Of a stretch of DNA of 64,000 bases, positions 36,329 to 48,990 are shown piece by piece. Location of the stretch: the NCBI GenBank assembly GCA_001466705.2, contig LATX02000206.1:186001-250000 (forward strand), given 5' to 3'. Each line of letters starts with the position of its first letter. The stretch's first letter is position 1. Origin of the DNA: Moniliophthora roreri (taxonomy: Eukaryota > Basidiomycota > Agaricomycetes > Agaricales > Marasmiaceae). The notes beneath the pieces are model-generated. The model saw only the letters and a program-made list of their open reading frames with translations. It was not told the origin of the DNA and made no database searches. A program made the position numbers and the translations under genes.

Positions 36329-39300
36329 GTTGGGATGATTAGGTTGAGGGAAATCAGGATGATCGTCATCATCGTCATTTCCTCCCCCTTGATCGTGATT
36401 TTGATGACCGTCATCATCATTATCCGATCGTGGTCGATTAATACCAGTAAAAGGAATAGATAAGATTCCATTGGTTGATTGTAAGGTTCGATCAACTGAA
36501 TTAGACAAGTACGGAAAATCTTCTTCATCGAAGTCTGCTTGAACAGCCGTAAATATCGTCTTATCCTGTCGCATAAACCGATATCCTTTAGTATTAGGAG
36601 CGTAATCTAGGAATGTCATACGTTCCATTTTCTTTGAAAGTTTGTTCTTGCGTTGTTCTTTATGAATAAAAACATACGCTGAACATCCTGGTGTCCGGAA
36701 ATAAGAAACATCAGGTACTTTCTTACTATAGATTTCGGTTGGAGTTTTCCACTCTAAGCGTTTATTAGGAGTGCGATTATATACATGTACAGCGTTATTC
36801 ATCATAAATTCCCACCAAGATTGTGGTAGGGAAGCATGATTGCGGAATTTTTCTGCTTTTTCCGCTAGAGTACGAATTGAACGTTTGACTCTACCTTGCT
36901 GTTGATGTATATGAGGAGCTGAGTTTCGCATTTGAATTCCATTATCTTTAAGATATGTTTGGAACTCATTTCCAAAAAATTCTCCACCATGATCAGTTTG
37001 AACACATTTAATTATTTTACCAGTTTGCTTCTCGGTTAGGGCACGAAAGTGTTTAAAACTGGTAAGTGTTTCAAATTGATTCTTAGTTCTTTGATGATAA
37101 ATCCATCCTACTGAGGAATGGTCATCGATTAGAACTAATGTATAACGATTTTGATGGTAAGAATTAATAGGAAACTCCTTAATATCCATATGAATGAGTT
37201 CTAGGATACTATCTTTACGCTTTTGAGAACTATGGTAAGGTTTAGATGCTGTTCCTCCTTCAGCACATCCCTTACACAAAGACTTTTTAGATCCTTGTTT
37301 CTCAATGGAAAATCCTTTGCAATGCTTCATACAGTTTGTCAATACTCGATAAGGTATATGACCGAATCTGTTATGAGCAATCACAGGATCAGTTGATTTA
37401 ATCTTGAAAGCAAGAATGGTAACTGCTTCATTCTGTTTAACAGAGGAAGCATGTAGGTACGTATACCCATCTCTTTCTGGTTTCGCGAATAGCGACATAA
37501 AGAGTTTACCATTAGCTTTCGTAATTATAGAGGTTTCTGGGAACGAATATTTAATATCGTAACCATTTACGATATATTTATTCCCAGCTAGAAGTCTATG
37601 ATTTGCTTTAGGCCAATAGAACACCGGATAAAGTTTGACCGTATGGGTTTCTCCAAGTGAATTGGTATGACGAATGATTACTGTTCCTTGGTGAGTAATG
37701 ACATCCGATCCAGTGACACCAATGATTTGCTTGGGTCCTGTAGGAATTTCATTTAACTCAAGGAAATCGGACTTAAAAGGTGTTATGTGATTGGTTGCAG
37801 CAGTATCAAGAGCCCATTCATTTGTTTGTGGTTCTAAAGATACAACATTTTTATCACTAATTTTAGTCATCATACATTGTACAATGTTACTATTTACAGA
37901 ATTAGAAAGAAATTGTTCATCGAGCGCTGATAGTGGCTCGGAATCAATGTTCGTTTCTAGCAATTCATTAGTGATGCTGCTCTTAAGATCAATTAGATCA
38001 TACCAATCGTAGTAGTCCGCTTCATTATGAACGTAATCATTATAATTTTTGTCCCAATCTTCTTTATCAAAGTCTCCCATATTTAGGTTCTTCCCTCCAT
38101 TTTTCCCTTGAGAATCTTTATCATCAAGAGGAACAACATCCGCAATGTTGATATCAACACGAGCTTGGATGTTTGAAGAACCTTGAATAAACTCGGGAAC
38201 TTCCAGTTGTGGATTATTGACCGTTATGGAAGAAATGTTGATTCCCAGATCTGGCATTACTGGTTTGGGAGGCGGTGATGGTGCCTCTATGTCAATATCG
38301 GGAACCTCAAGGGTATCTCCTTTCGGACGATAAGGAGTTTGAGGTCGAACAGGTTTGGGTTGGAAGAGTTTCCTATCTCCATAATGTTCAAGTACCATAT
38401 TGCGGGCTTCCTGCTTGGTGATTTTCCTAAAAGTGTTTTCCCCAACATTAAACTCGTAAGGAGGTGGAGTCGGTTCTTTGCCAAATTGGAACATTTTGTC
38501 TCCAATTTTTACTTGTGGCAAAAGATTAGACTGGATAGTGGGGAAGCATTTGGAAATATTACCAAAGAAGTTTTTGGTAGTTTGCCGGTTCTTTTCTAAT
38601 TCTTTTTGAATTGCCGCTGATTCTTCCTTTGATTTGATCCGGATATCATCAGCCATAGTTGCTGATCGATATGGTCTTTTCCCCATCCGTTTGTCAATGA
38701 CGTCAGGGTGTTTAGCTTGGCATGCCGGTGAGTCACATCGGTGCTCGGCAGCCAATCCCTTGTCTTGGAACATTTGTGCGATCTTCTTTCGCTGTTCCTG
38801 AAGTTCTTTCTCGGACTTCTTGACAATAGGACGTTCTTTTTTGGGTTTCGGAGGAAGAGTTGCATTCCAAGGATTTTTGGGATTGAGGGAATCCCAAACT
38901 TTGTTATTCTTTTCCTTGTTTAACCATGTGTCGGCATAATCTTTCTCCTTCTTCCAGGGGTCTTTAAGGAGAATTGGATCGTCTGCCGAAGAAAGAGCTT
39001 CTGTAAATGGCTTTTTAATAGATTTGTTGTTAAAGCCGCGTGGATTACGTTTTGGAGGGAAGCCTTCCTGAACAGAGTTAAACATGATTGGAATGCAAGT
39101 AGCAGCGACTGGCCAATTATCAAGATGATGTGGATAATTGCATGTGACACAGAAGACTGTTTTAAAGTCTTGGTTTAGTTTGGGGGTTGGTGCTCTGGAT
39201 GGATTTGGTGTATTCCAGTCGATATAGTCAACAGGATGATCACCAAATTTGAATCGTTCACCTGCTTCGATCCCAGGGTTAGTTGGGTCTTCATGAACGT

Positions 39301-39403
39301 ATTTTCCTGGAGCGATTTGATTGAATTTGTACTCCCCCTTACTAAGGTATGTGATATGCTTTGGTAGTCCACTGGTACAGCGTTGGCAATCTGCTTCACA
39401 AAC
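36329..39403 (-). pseudogene. Copia gag C-terminus, protease and integrase fragment
   Basis: A long open frame. A Cys-rich gag region (CEADCQRCTSG, FCVTCNYPHHLDNW) comes first. The aspartic protease active site follows as LDTAATNHIT (D-T-A in place of the usual D-S-G/D-T-G). Then an H-x-C-type zinc domain (HNRFGHIPYRVL...CKGCAEG) and the integrase core with HMDIKEFP and QTDHGGEFFGNEF. The expected catalytic Glu (A-E-R context) is Lys here: GRVKRSIRTL. Integration activity of this copy is therefore doubtful. Confidence 0.85.
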
Positions 39404-39404
39404 N

Positions 39405-42019
39405 CATACATTGTACAATGTTACTATTTACAGAGTTAGAAAGAAATTGTTCATCGAGCGCTGATAGTGGCTCGGAATCAATGTTCGTTTCTAGTAATTC
39501 ATTAGTGATGCTGCTCTTAAGATCAATTTGATCATACCAATCGTAGTAGTCCGCTTCGTTATGAACGTAATCATTATAATTCTCGTCCCAATCTTCTTTA
39601 TCAAAGTCTCCCATATTCAGGTTCTTCCCTCCATTTTTCCCTTGAGAATCTTTATCATCAAGAGGAACAACATCCGCAATGTTGATATCAACACGAGCTT
39701 GGATGTTTGAAGAACCTTGAATAAATTCGGGAACTTCCGGTTGTGGGTTATTGACCGTTATGGAAGAAATGTTGATTCCCAGATCTGGCATTACTGGTTT
39801 GGGAGGCGGTGATGGTGCCTCTATATCAATATTGGGGACCTCAAGTGTGTCTCCTTTCGGACGATAAGGAGTATGAGGTCGAACAGGTTTGGGTTGGAAA
39901 AGTTTCCTATCCCCATAATGTTCTAGTACCATATTGTGGGCTTCCTTTTTGGTGATTTTCCTAAAAGTGTTTTCTCCAACATTAAACTCGTAAGGAGGTG
40001 GAGTCGGTTCTTTGCCAAATTGGAACATTTTGTCACCAATTTTTACTTGGGGCAAAAGATTAGACTGGATAGTGGGGAAACATTTGGAAATATTACCAAA
40101 GAAGTTTTTGGTAGTTTGCCGGTTCTTTTCTAATTCCTTTTGAATTGCCGCTGATTCTTCCTTTGATTTGATCCGAATATCATCAGCCATAGTTGCTGAT
40201 CGATATGGTCTTTTGCCCATCCGTTTGTCGATGACATCAGGGTGTTTAGCTTGGCAGGCCGGTGAGTCACATTGGTGCTCGGCAGCTAATCCCTTGTCTT
40301 GGAACATTTGGGCGATCTTCTTTCACTGTTCCTGAAGTTCCTTCTCGGACTTCTTGACAATAGGGCGTTCTTTTTTGGGTTTCGGAGGAAGAGTTGCATT
40401 CCAGGGATTTTTGGGATTAAGGGAATCCCAAACTTTGTTATTCTTTTCCTTGTTTAACCATGTGTCGGCATAATCTTTCTCCTTCTTCCAAGGGTCTTTA
40501 AGGAGAATTGGATCGTCTGCCGAAGAAAGAGCTTCCGTAAATGGCTTTTTAATAGATTTATTGTTAAAGCCGCGTGGATTACGTTTTGGAGGGAAGCCTT
40601 CTTGAACGGAGTTAAACATGATTGGGATGCAAGTAGCAGCGACTGGCCAATTATCAAGATGATGTGGATAATTGCATGTGACACAGAAGACTGTTTTAAA
40701 GTCTTGGTTTAGTTTGGGGGTTGGAGCTCTGGATGGATTTGGTGTATTCCAGTCGATATAGTCAACAGGATGATCACCAAATTTGAATCGTTCACCTGCT
40801 TCGATCCCAGGGTTAGTTGGGTCTTCGTGAATGTATTTTCCTGGAGCGATTTGATTAAATTTGTACTCCCCCTTACTAAGGTATGTGATATGCTTTGGTA
40901 AACCACTGGTACAGCGTTGGCAATCTGCTTCACAAACTGCTGAAGGATGACGATGGAATTCCATTTTGGCATAATTCCGCATATAGAGGTTATGCTCTTT
41001 TGTCACCACACAGTTTAGGATCTCGACGAGTGGTTCGATCGGATCACGGAGTCGGAACAGAGTGTTTCTGATCCGAGTGAAGAAGATCCAGTACCTGTCA
41101 CCAGTGTCATCATGATCGGCCATTTGCCAGAGTCCCATGCCACAAAATTCTGTATGGCGTTCATCTCGCCAAGTACATTTATGACAGGCTTCTGAGCAAA
41201 AAGAAATTGGAGTGGAATGAGGGGCGAAGGAAGTCGATTGGGGGTATCTTGCATATACGTCCAATGCATCCAAGAAGTCAACAATGGCGGGTTGCTTCTT
41301 GTAATCATGTCCGAGTTGTTGAGCTCTACCTCGAATATAATCCTTTTTGGTTTCTATTAGATCAAGTATTATTTTTGCAAATCGATGTGATGCAAAAAGA
41401 GTTGAGTCAATAGACAGATTCTTGTTGAGAAGCTCGATATGGAATTTGACATTCTCGGGCATTGGAATCATTGTTGGATCATATTGAGCCTTCGGAATCC
41501 GGGCCTGGATTTTGGCTTCCATGTGTCGCGACCATCTCCTCATGGCACGACCATGGTCCGATTTGTGAGGTTGTTTGTTCTCGAATGTATTAATAGGATT
41601 TCGAGGAACAGTTGACTCCGAGGTTTCGGTTGGAATAACATCTCGTACCTGATTAGGGTACTTGTGCCTTATTAGATGTTTTCCGGATGGAAGATCACCG
41701 AAAATGTGCTCGAATGATTCTGATGGAAAAATATCTCCAATATTGACTTCATCCTTGGTAGGAGGAGTCTTGGGAGGAATTTTATCCACCTTAAGGACAG
41801 TGAAAGTTTTGCTAAGCTGAAAATCTCCTCGTAGAAAAGCGTATGCCGTCTCGTCGATGGGAAGACGTACTAGAGCTGCTTTTTGGAGAATTTTCTGTCT
41901 AGCGAAGGAATGGGAATGCATATTGTAGCATTGCTTGCAGACATACCAAGTTTTGCGATTTCGTCCAGTTGTGAAGATACCATAGACGGTTTTATCTGAA
42001 CTGGTGCAAAAATGGTTGA
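39405..42019 (-). pseudogene. Second, overlapping copy of the copia gag C-terminal region
   Basis: The first ~1.5 kb repeats 37871-39403 with scattered base changes. It then extends into more N-terminal gag (IPYDPTMIPMPENVKFHIEL-like region and HSFARQKILQKAALVRLP). A CGA to TGA change at about 40325 puts a stop where the neighbouring copy has Arg (QEQRKKIAQ). Confidence 0.8.
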
Positions 42020-42020
42020 N

Positions 42021-43909
42021 TTCTGATCCGAGTGAAGAAGATCCAGTACCTGTCACCAGTGTCATCATGATCGGCCATTTGCCAGAGTCCCATGCCACAA
42101 AATTCTGTATGGCGTTCATCTCGCCAGGTACATTTATGACAGGCTTCTGAGCAAAAAGAAATTGGAGTGGAATGAGGGGCGAAGGAAGTCGATTGGGGGT
42201 ATCTTGCATATACGTCCAATGCATCCAAGAAGTCAACAATGGCGGGTTGCTTCTTGTAATCATGTCCGAGTTGTTGAGCTCTTCCTCTAATATAATCCTT
42301 TTTGGTTTCTATTAAATCAAGTATTATTTTTGCAAATCGATGTGATGCAAAAAGTGTTGAATCAATAGATGGATTTTTATTTAGAAGCTCAATGTGGAAT
42401 TTCACATTCTCGGGCATTGGAATCATTGTTGGATCATACGGAATCCGGGCCTGAATTTTGGCTTCCATGTGTCGCGACCATCTCCTCATGGCACGACCAT
42501 GGTCCGATTTGTGAGGTTGTTTGTTCTCGAATGTATTGATAGGATTTCGAGGAACAGTTGACTCCGAGGTTTCGGTTGGAATAACATCTCGTACCTGGTT
42601 AGGGTACTTATGCCTTATTAGATGTTTTCCTGATGGAAGATCACCGAAAATATGCTCGAATGATTCTGATGGAAAAATATCTCCAATGTTGACTTCATCC
42701 TTAGTAGGAGGAGTCTTGGGAGGAATTTTATCCACCTTAAGGACAGTGAAAGTTTTGCTAAGCTGAAAATCTCCTCGGAGAAAAGCGTATGCCGTCTCGT
42801 CGATGGGAAGGCGTACTAGGGCTGCCTTCTGGAGAATTTTCTGCCTAGCGAAGGAATGGGAATGCATATTGTAGCATTGCTTGCAGACATACCAAGTTTT
42901 GCGATTTCGTCCAGTTGTGAAGATACCATAGATGGTTTTATCTGAACTAGTGCAAAAATAGTTGACGCATTTAGTAGGAACCCTGCCATCATCGGAAGGT
43001 TTTTCCTCTCTAGGAGGTTGTGGTTCTTCCTTTTGAGGCAAATCTGTGATCTCAGCCATCATGACTGAGATTGCTCCATTAGGCTTTTTCCCTTTTCCTT
43101 TCTTGTTCGACTTCTTCTTGTTATTCTTCTTCCCATCAGATTTCTGTTGATTTTGTTGGGGTTGCGCAGGCTGTTTGCCTTTGTTCCCTTTATTCCCAGA
43201 GCTCTGGTTTTGATTATTTGGTTTACCAGAATTTGGATTAGGATTGTGAGGACGGAACTTCTTCTGTCCATTCCAATTCGGGCTCTGACCGGTGTATCGT
43301 TGGACACCAGAGATCCGAGTGGCATAAGCGGCAACCCCATCCATGTGTCGCCTATTATATTCTTGTTTTATGAAGGGGAGGATATTGTCGAAGGTAAGAT
43401 CCTTCCCTTTGTTGGAGACAAACATCTGGGTCTTAACTGTTTCATATGACTTGGGAAGAGAGTTAAGAAGGAACATTGCCTGGAAATTAGAGGGAACGGG
43501 GAAATCGTTTTCAGACAATTTCGCAACACATTGTCTGATGAGATTGGCACTATGATCGGGATTTTGACCTTCGGCAGATATTCAGCTTTCAATGTGTCCC
43601 ATGTTTCTTTAGCAGTATCTTTGATAATCCACTGCAAAGTAGGACTCAATTTAAGCTGAAAAAGGCCAAGAGCTTGGGCGTTGGAGGTTTTCCATTCTTT
43701 GACAACTTCCATGTCAGGAGCGACGGCAGTATCTCCAGTGCCAGTAGTCACAGGCATTGTATTGGTAAGGGCATAAGCCGCTTTAGCCAAATTGAGATAT
43801 GCCAAGACTTTGCACTTCCATTCTCTGAAGTCGTCACCATGAAAGATTGGAATAATGGACAATCCCGATGTATTGCCAACAGAAGTATCAAAAACTTGAA
43901 CTGGTTCAN
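42021..43909 (-). pseudogene. Third, overlapping copy: copia gag middle and N-terminal region
   Basis: It repeats 41069-42019 and then continues into a Lys/Asn/Gln-rich nucleic-acid-binding region and the gag core (FLLNSLPKSYETVKTQMFVS). Part of the core is missing near 43575: the stretch present in the next copy at 45256-45317 is deleted, which shifts the frame. Confidence 0.8.
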
Positions 43910-43910
43910 G

Positions 43911-45692
43911 GTTGCTTCTTGTAATCATGTCCGAGTTGTTGAGCTCTACCTCGAATATAATCCTTTTTGGTTTCTATTAAATCAAGTATTATTTTTGCAA
44001 ATCGATGTGATGCAAAAAGTGTTGAATCAATAGATGGATTATTGTTTAGAAGCTCGATGTGAAATTTAACATTCTCAGGCATGGGGATCATTGTTGGATC
44101 ATATTGAGCTTTCGGAATCCGGGCCTGGATTTTGGCTTCCATGTGTCGCGACCATCTCCTCATGGCACGACCATGGTCCGATTTGTGAGGTTGTTTGTTC
44201 TCGAATGTATTGATAGGATTTCGAGGAACAGTTGACTCCGAAGTTTCGGTTGGAATAACATCTCGTACCTGGTTAGGGTACTTGTGCCTCATTAGATGTT
44301 TTCCTGATGGTAAATCACCGAAAATGTGCTCGAATGATTCTGATGGAAAAATATCTCCAATATTGATTTCCTCCTTAGTATTTGGAGAAATCTTAGGAGG
44401 AATTTTATCCACCTTAAGGACAGTGAAAGTTTTGCTAAGTTGAAAATCTCCTCGGAGAAAGGCGTATGCCGTTTCATCAATAGGAAGGCGTACTAGGGCT
44501 GCCTTTTGGAGAATTTTCTGTCTAGCAAAGGAATGGGAATGCATATTGTAGCATTGTTTGCAGACATACCAAGTTTTGCGATTTCGTCCAGTTGTGAAGA
44601 TACCATAGACGGTTTTATCTGAACTGGTGCAAAAATGGTTGACGCATTTAGTCGGAACTTTGCCATCATCGGAAGGTTTTTCCTCTCTGGGAGGTTGTGG
44701 TTCTTCCTTTTGAGGCAAATCTGTGATTCCAGCCATCATGACTGAGATTGCTCCATTAGGCTTTTTCCCTTTTCCTTTCTTGTTCGACTTCTTCTTGTTA
44801 TTCTTCTTCCCATCAGATTTTTGTTGATTTTGTTGGGGTTGTGCAGGCTGTTTGCCTTTGTTCCCTTTATTTCCAGAGTTCTGGTTTTAGTTATTTGGTT
44901 TACCAGAATTTGGATTAGGGTTGCGAGGACGGAACTTCTTCTGTCCATTCCAGTTCGGGCTTTGTCCGGTGTATCATTGAACACCAGAGATCCAAGTGGC
45001 GTAAGCAGCAACCCCATCCATGTGTCGCCTATTATATTCTTGTTTGATGAAGGGGAGGATATTGTCGAAGGTAAGATCCTTCCCTTTGTTGGAGACAAAC
45101 ATTTGGGTCTTAACTGTCTCATATGACTTGGGGAGAGAGTTAAGAAGGAACATTGCCTGGAAATTGGAGGGAACGGGAAAATCGTTCTCAGACAATTTCG
45201 CAACACATTGTCTGATGAGATTGGCGCTATGATCGGGATTTTGACCTTCGGCAGTACGTGCCATGACGAGGCCTTGGAAAAAGGTAAATATTTCTGGAAG
45301 GCTGGGTATGTCATATTCAGCTTTCAATGCGTCCCATGTTTCTTTAGCAGTATCTTTGATAATCCACTGCAAAGTAGGACTCAATTTAAGCTGAAAAAGG
45401 CCAAGAGCTTGGGCGTTGGAGGTTTTCCATTCTTTGACAACTTCCATGTCTGGAGTAACGGTAGTATCTCCAGTGGTGACAGTCACAGGCATTGTATTGG
45501 TAAGGGCATAAGCTGCCTTAGCCAAATTGAGATATGCCAAGACTCTGCGCTTCCATTCTCTGAAGTCGTCACCATTAAAGACTGGAACCACTGATAATCC
45601 TGATGTATTGCCAACAGAAGTATCAAAAACTTGAACTGGTTCAAGTAATTCCAAAGGATGGTAACTGTAAACCGGAATGCCGACCCCATCAT
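43911..45692 (-). pseudogene. Fourth, overlapping copy: copia gag N-terminal region
   Basis: It repeats 42246-43909 and adds the gag N-terminus (EPVQVFDTSVGNTSGLSVVP, SPTLQWIIKDTAKETWDALK). CGA to TGA (about 44976) and CAA to TAA (about 44889) changes put stops where the neighbouring copy is open. Confidence 0.8.
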
Positions 45693-46230
45693 NCAAATCC
45701 TTAAGAAGACGTTTAAGGGACTTATAGGCAATCAGGGGGACTATTTACGAAAATGATACGTAATTATATAAACGACCCCTTCCATAGATGAAGGCTTTAG
45801 CACAAGGCCGTTCTATCTAGGTGCCAGAACCCAGTTGTGTGACCCTCCAGCTCACCGGGATGACTACCGGTTTATTGCTGAATGAGCTAACCCATGTTCC
45901 AGTTAAGGAAATAAGGCCAACAGTTGGTTCTGCCTGTAATCCGGGTAATTCCGAATACAGGGGAATGAATTTTGTATATACGTTAGAAGCCGCTTTACTG
46001 GGCTTAAAGTCTACTAATAAAGGAAAAGAAACTTGACCATCCCTCCAAGCAAATCAAAGACCATCTAGAACCTGTGATTATGGTCTAATGCCAGTTAAGG
46101 CGTCGACTACACAGGTACCTCTTGCAAGATCTCGGGTTATGAGCGCTTGACAAGAGTAATGGTCCCATTCAACATTGACCAATGAGAATGAGTGTCCATT
46201 AACACAGTTGTCGATGCGGGGCCCATAACC

Positions 46231-46746
46231 TGTTGAGACAGAACGGAGACATAAAGCGCAGTGGAGTGTGCTCAACTCACATTTGTACGAGAACTTGTTA
46301 GAACCTTGAGGGTTGTAGAGTTGCGATGTGCAGAGTAGTCAATGTAAATTGAACTAACGAATGTAGCTACATACATGCTTGCTTTTATACTACTCTAAAG
46401 GATAAGTTCCATAGATAAACGGAGAAACCTGGTAAGCTATGGATGTAAGCTACTGAATACTTGTGAGACAAAGTATCCAAGAATAATGTGTCTTGGAGAG
46501 ACACAATACAATCCTCTGACAGCGGAAGGAACTATACATGAATTCTACATGTGTTCTACTGTATTGTGCATGAGGCTACAATACTCCTACTGGACGAGGG
46601 AGCACTCCTATGACTGTAGTGCAAGCTCCGGAGAAGCTCAGGAACGTACTTTGTAAGTTCCGTAGTTGATCACATACGCAAGTAATACAATAACTAGTGT
46701 TCCTAATGTACCTAGTTTAGTATAGTACAGGTACTGTGCTTCAACA
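46231..46746 (-). repeat. 5' LTR of the copia element, complete (516 bp)
   Basis: Bounded by TGTTGAGACAG and GTGCTTCAACA. It is the only full-length LTR in the window and the reference for the two partial ones. Confidence 0.85.
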
Positions 46747-46787
46747 AGAAAAAAGGTACTTGCATCATAAGTGAGTGCAAGTCAACA

Positions 46788-47566
46788 CATCAGTGAAATG
46801 GACACCTAAATATATTGGAATAAAATGAGTGAAATACATTATAATGGCCAAAATACATTATAATCATTATGGTGTATTTTAATGTAATATAATTGTTGTT
46901 CCTTTATTTTAATGGATTAAAATGAAGCAAAATGGTTATAATGTATTCTGGCTATTATAATGTATTTCAGCCATTATAATGCATTGGCCCCATCTGGGGG
47001 TCGGGGACAAAAAGAAATAATATTTATTTGTTGCAACCTCTGTGAGTCAAACCCTTGACCTCAAGGTGGATTAGTCAGCATCCTGGACAGCCACTGGGCA
47101 CTCAAGACCACTGTACCACTGTACCACAGTGCTATATGCTTACCAGCACACATAGTGCAATATATCCCCTTACTCAAAAGACCTATCTCCACCCCCTTGC
47201 TGTTTCTATTGATCAAATCCCCAACCAAAAGCTTCCCTTCACTTTATAGAGTCCTCTCTCTGTCCTCTGGAAGGCATAAAAATGCACTATTTTGATTGCC
47301 TCTGTTACAATCTATTTTACTACATTATAATAACCCTGTCTTATTTTATTGCATTTTAATATACTATAATAATACCATCCCATTTTATTGCATTTTAATG
47401 TACTATAATAATACCATCCTATTTTATTGTATTTTAATGGATTATAATAACACCAGTCTCATTTTAATGCATTGTAATAGCATTGCTTGATTTTAATTTA
47501 TTATAATGAACTAAAATCAGCAAAATACATTATAATTTATTATATTTAGGTGTCCATTTTGCTGAT
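46788..47566. mobile_element. TIR element B (about 779 bp, non-autonomous)
   Basis: The left end is CATCAGTGAAATGGACACCT, continuing AAATATA. The right end, on the minus strand, is CATCAGCAAAATGGACACCT, continuing AAATATA. The interior has a tRNA-like module (46990-47145) and three tandem ~38-bp units rich in TTTTATTGCATTTTAATG (about 47335-47470). No transposase. It abuts a metalloprotease remnant on its right side. Confidence 0.7.
46990..47145 (-). ncRNA. tRNA-derived (SINE-like) module inside TIR element B
   Basis: Minus strand: TAGCACTGTGGTACAGTGG (A-box-like) and GGGTTTGACTCACAGAGG (B-box-like). It is clearly similar to 32817-32945 and in the same orientation, whereas the surrounding element ends are different. 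Confidence 0.5.
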
Positions 47567-47960
47567 GCACGGCTAAAGTTCGAGACGTCTGACTTATTGT
47601 ACTGGTCAATGACTTCACGAGCCTGTCATCATAGTTGATTTGAGACCTATAGTGTTCGTAGACGGCAAGCTCATTCAGATGAATAAACCCTCCCCTAGCA
47701 GGGCTCTGGTGCTCGTGCATCATACCAAGTGCGTGTCCAAGCTCGTGCTAGTTGAACTCGTCTGTGGCATTGACCATTATCCAATAAGAGTAGAACCGCC
47801 GTGTACAACGTAATAAGGACCTGAACGTGGGTACTGTCTAGGTGAGCATATGCATTGAGAACCATGACAACACCACTCTCAAGGTAAGGACGGATCGAAT
47901 ATCGACCATCCATCGGGAAGCCTCATCGAATGGCTTCAGTATAGCGAATACCCTCAAAGT
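47567..47960 (-). pseudogene. Astacin-like zinc metalloprotease remnant
   Basis: The minus strand encodes HELGHALGMMHEHQSPARGG (about 47690-47747), the H-E-x-x-H-x-x-G-x-x-H zinc motif of metzincins with the following Glu typical of astacin-like peptidases. An in-frame TAG sits immediately before this motif (DEFN-stop-HELGH). The preceding sequence (YWIMVNATDEF) follows the family but needs frame changes further upstream. TIR element B interrupts the frame about 45 residues after the motif. It is dead both by point mutation and by insertion. Confidence 0.65.
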
Positions 47961-48464
47961 CAGGATCTGAGCCCGGAGATGCAGTCTGGGGTGTACCAAA
48001 GTGATTGAGAAATGATGCCAGGATCTTTGGAAGAAAGTCGAGCTCTCCAATGCTACTTTTTATCCTGGGCTAGCAAGAACAGAACCCCCGACAATCGTCA
48101 ATTAATAGCCTGTGAGTCCCGGCTGACGAGGCAAGCTGTCCGTTCGCATCGTCTATTCGGTTCTCTGAGCTTTTCCAACAGTTTGGCACCGTGGAGCACA
48201 AGGTTCCTTTTGATGCTCGAAAAATCGCGTTGCGGCCGACAATCATATCGTGGCTTGACAGTCTACTTCACCTTTGGTTCCCACCCAGAATGTCATATCT
48301 GATGGGCCAGAAGGGGGACACCGGTCCATCAGATTTGACGTTAGAATTTTTTTCTGGCCGCACGCAGAAACCACCCTCACATATCTCAAATAGTTTCGAT
48401 AATTTTCCAGCTTGCTCACCAAGTCTTCGAGCTCTCACTGAAGTCCCTCTGCCCTCTCAGCTCG
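47961..48464. other. Unassigned stretch before the contig join
   Basis: A plus-strand frame (about 48118-48300, CPFASSIRFSELFQQFGTVE and LRPTIISWLDSLLHLWFPPR) looks protein-like but matches nothing I recognise. It ends at the N at 48465. Confidence 0.25.
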
Positions 48465-48465
48465 N

Positions 48466-48695
48466 TGACAGCGGAAGGAACTATACATGAATTCTACATG
48501 TGTTCTACTGTATTGTGCATGAGGCTACAATACTCCTACTGGACGAGGGAGCACTCCTATGACTGTAGTGCAAGCTCCGGAGAAGCTCAGGAACGTACTT
48601 TGTAAGTTCCGTAGTTGATCACATACGCAAGTAATACAATAACTAGTGTTCCTAATGTACCTAGTTTAGTATAGTACAGGTACTGTGCTTCAACA
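48466..48695. repeat. Partial copia LTR (one end only)
   Basis: Identical or nearly so to 46517-46746. It begins directly after a single N (48465), so it is either a truncated LTR or the edge of another contig. Confidence 0.8.
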
Positions 48696-48990
48696 ACCTG
48701 CGTGGAGGGGGATTAGTTAGAGCGAGGCACACGGTTCAGGCAGAGTCTGCCAATACAAGTCATTGAATACATATAGAGTGATCACAAAGTATTTGTGCTG
48801 TACTACTTGTGGATGGATTGGGGCCACAAGTACAAGGTGAAGTAGTGATAACAACGAATGCAAAGACCAATACATTGAGGTGAGTGCGTCAGAGTTGAAT
48901 GGGGTATATTGTTGAGATGTATTGTGTATGAACAAGGGGATTATGCGTAGAGGATCTCGGAAGGGTTCAACTATGGCCATTGAGAACCCA

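Larger units (their letters stand above)
34120..46746 (-). mobile_element. Ty1/copia LTR retrotransposon, minus orientation, assembled with internal duplications
   Basis: The LTRs begin TGTTGA and end TCAACA. Next to the left (3') LTR lies a polypurine tract (reverse complement of 34482-34496, CTTAGTGAGGGGGAG). Next to the right (5') LTR lies a candidate primer-binding stretch GGTTATGGGCCCCGCATC. The order gag-protease-integrase-RT-RNase H is that of copia elements. Single N bases at 34439, 35616, 36328, 39404, 42020, 43910 and 45693 separate segments, and neighbouring segments across 39404, 42020 and 43910 repeat the same stretch. The true element is therefore nearer 8 kb than 12.6 kb. No target-site duplication was found. 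Confidence 0.9.

Noticed and set aside
34120..46746. Tandem array of retrotransposon genes as a biological amplification
   Set aside because: Each repeat starts exactly at a single N, which points to unmerged overlapping contigs.
47330..47470. CRISPR-like regular repeats
   Set aside because: The ~38-bp AT-rich units are contiguous, without unique spacers, and lie inside a TIR element.
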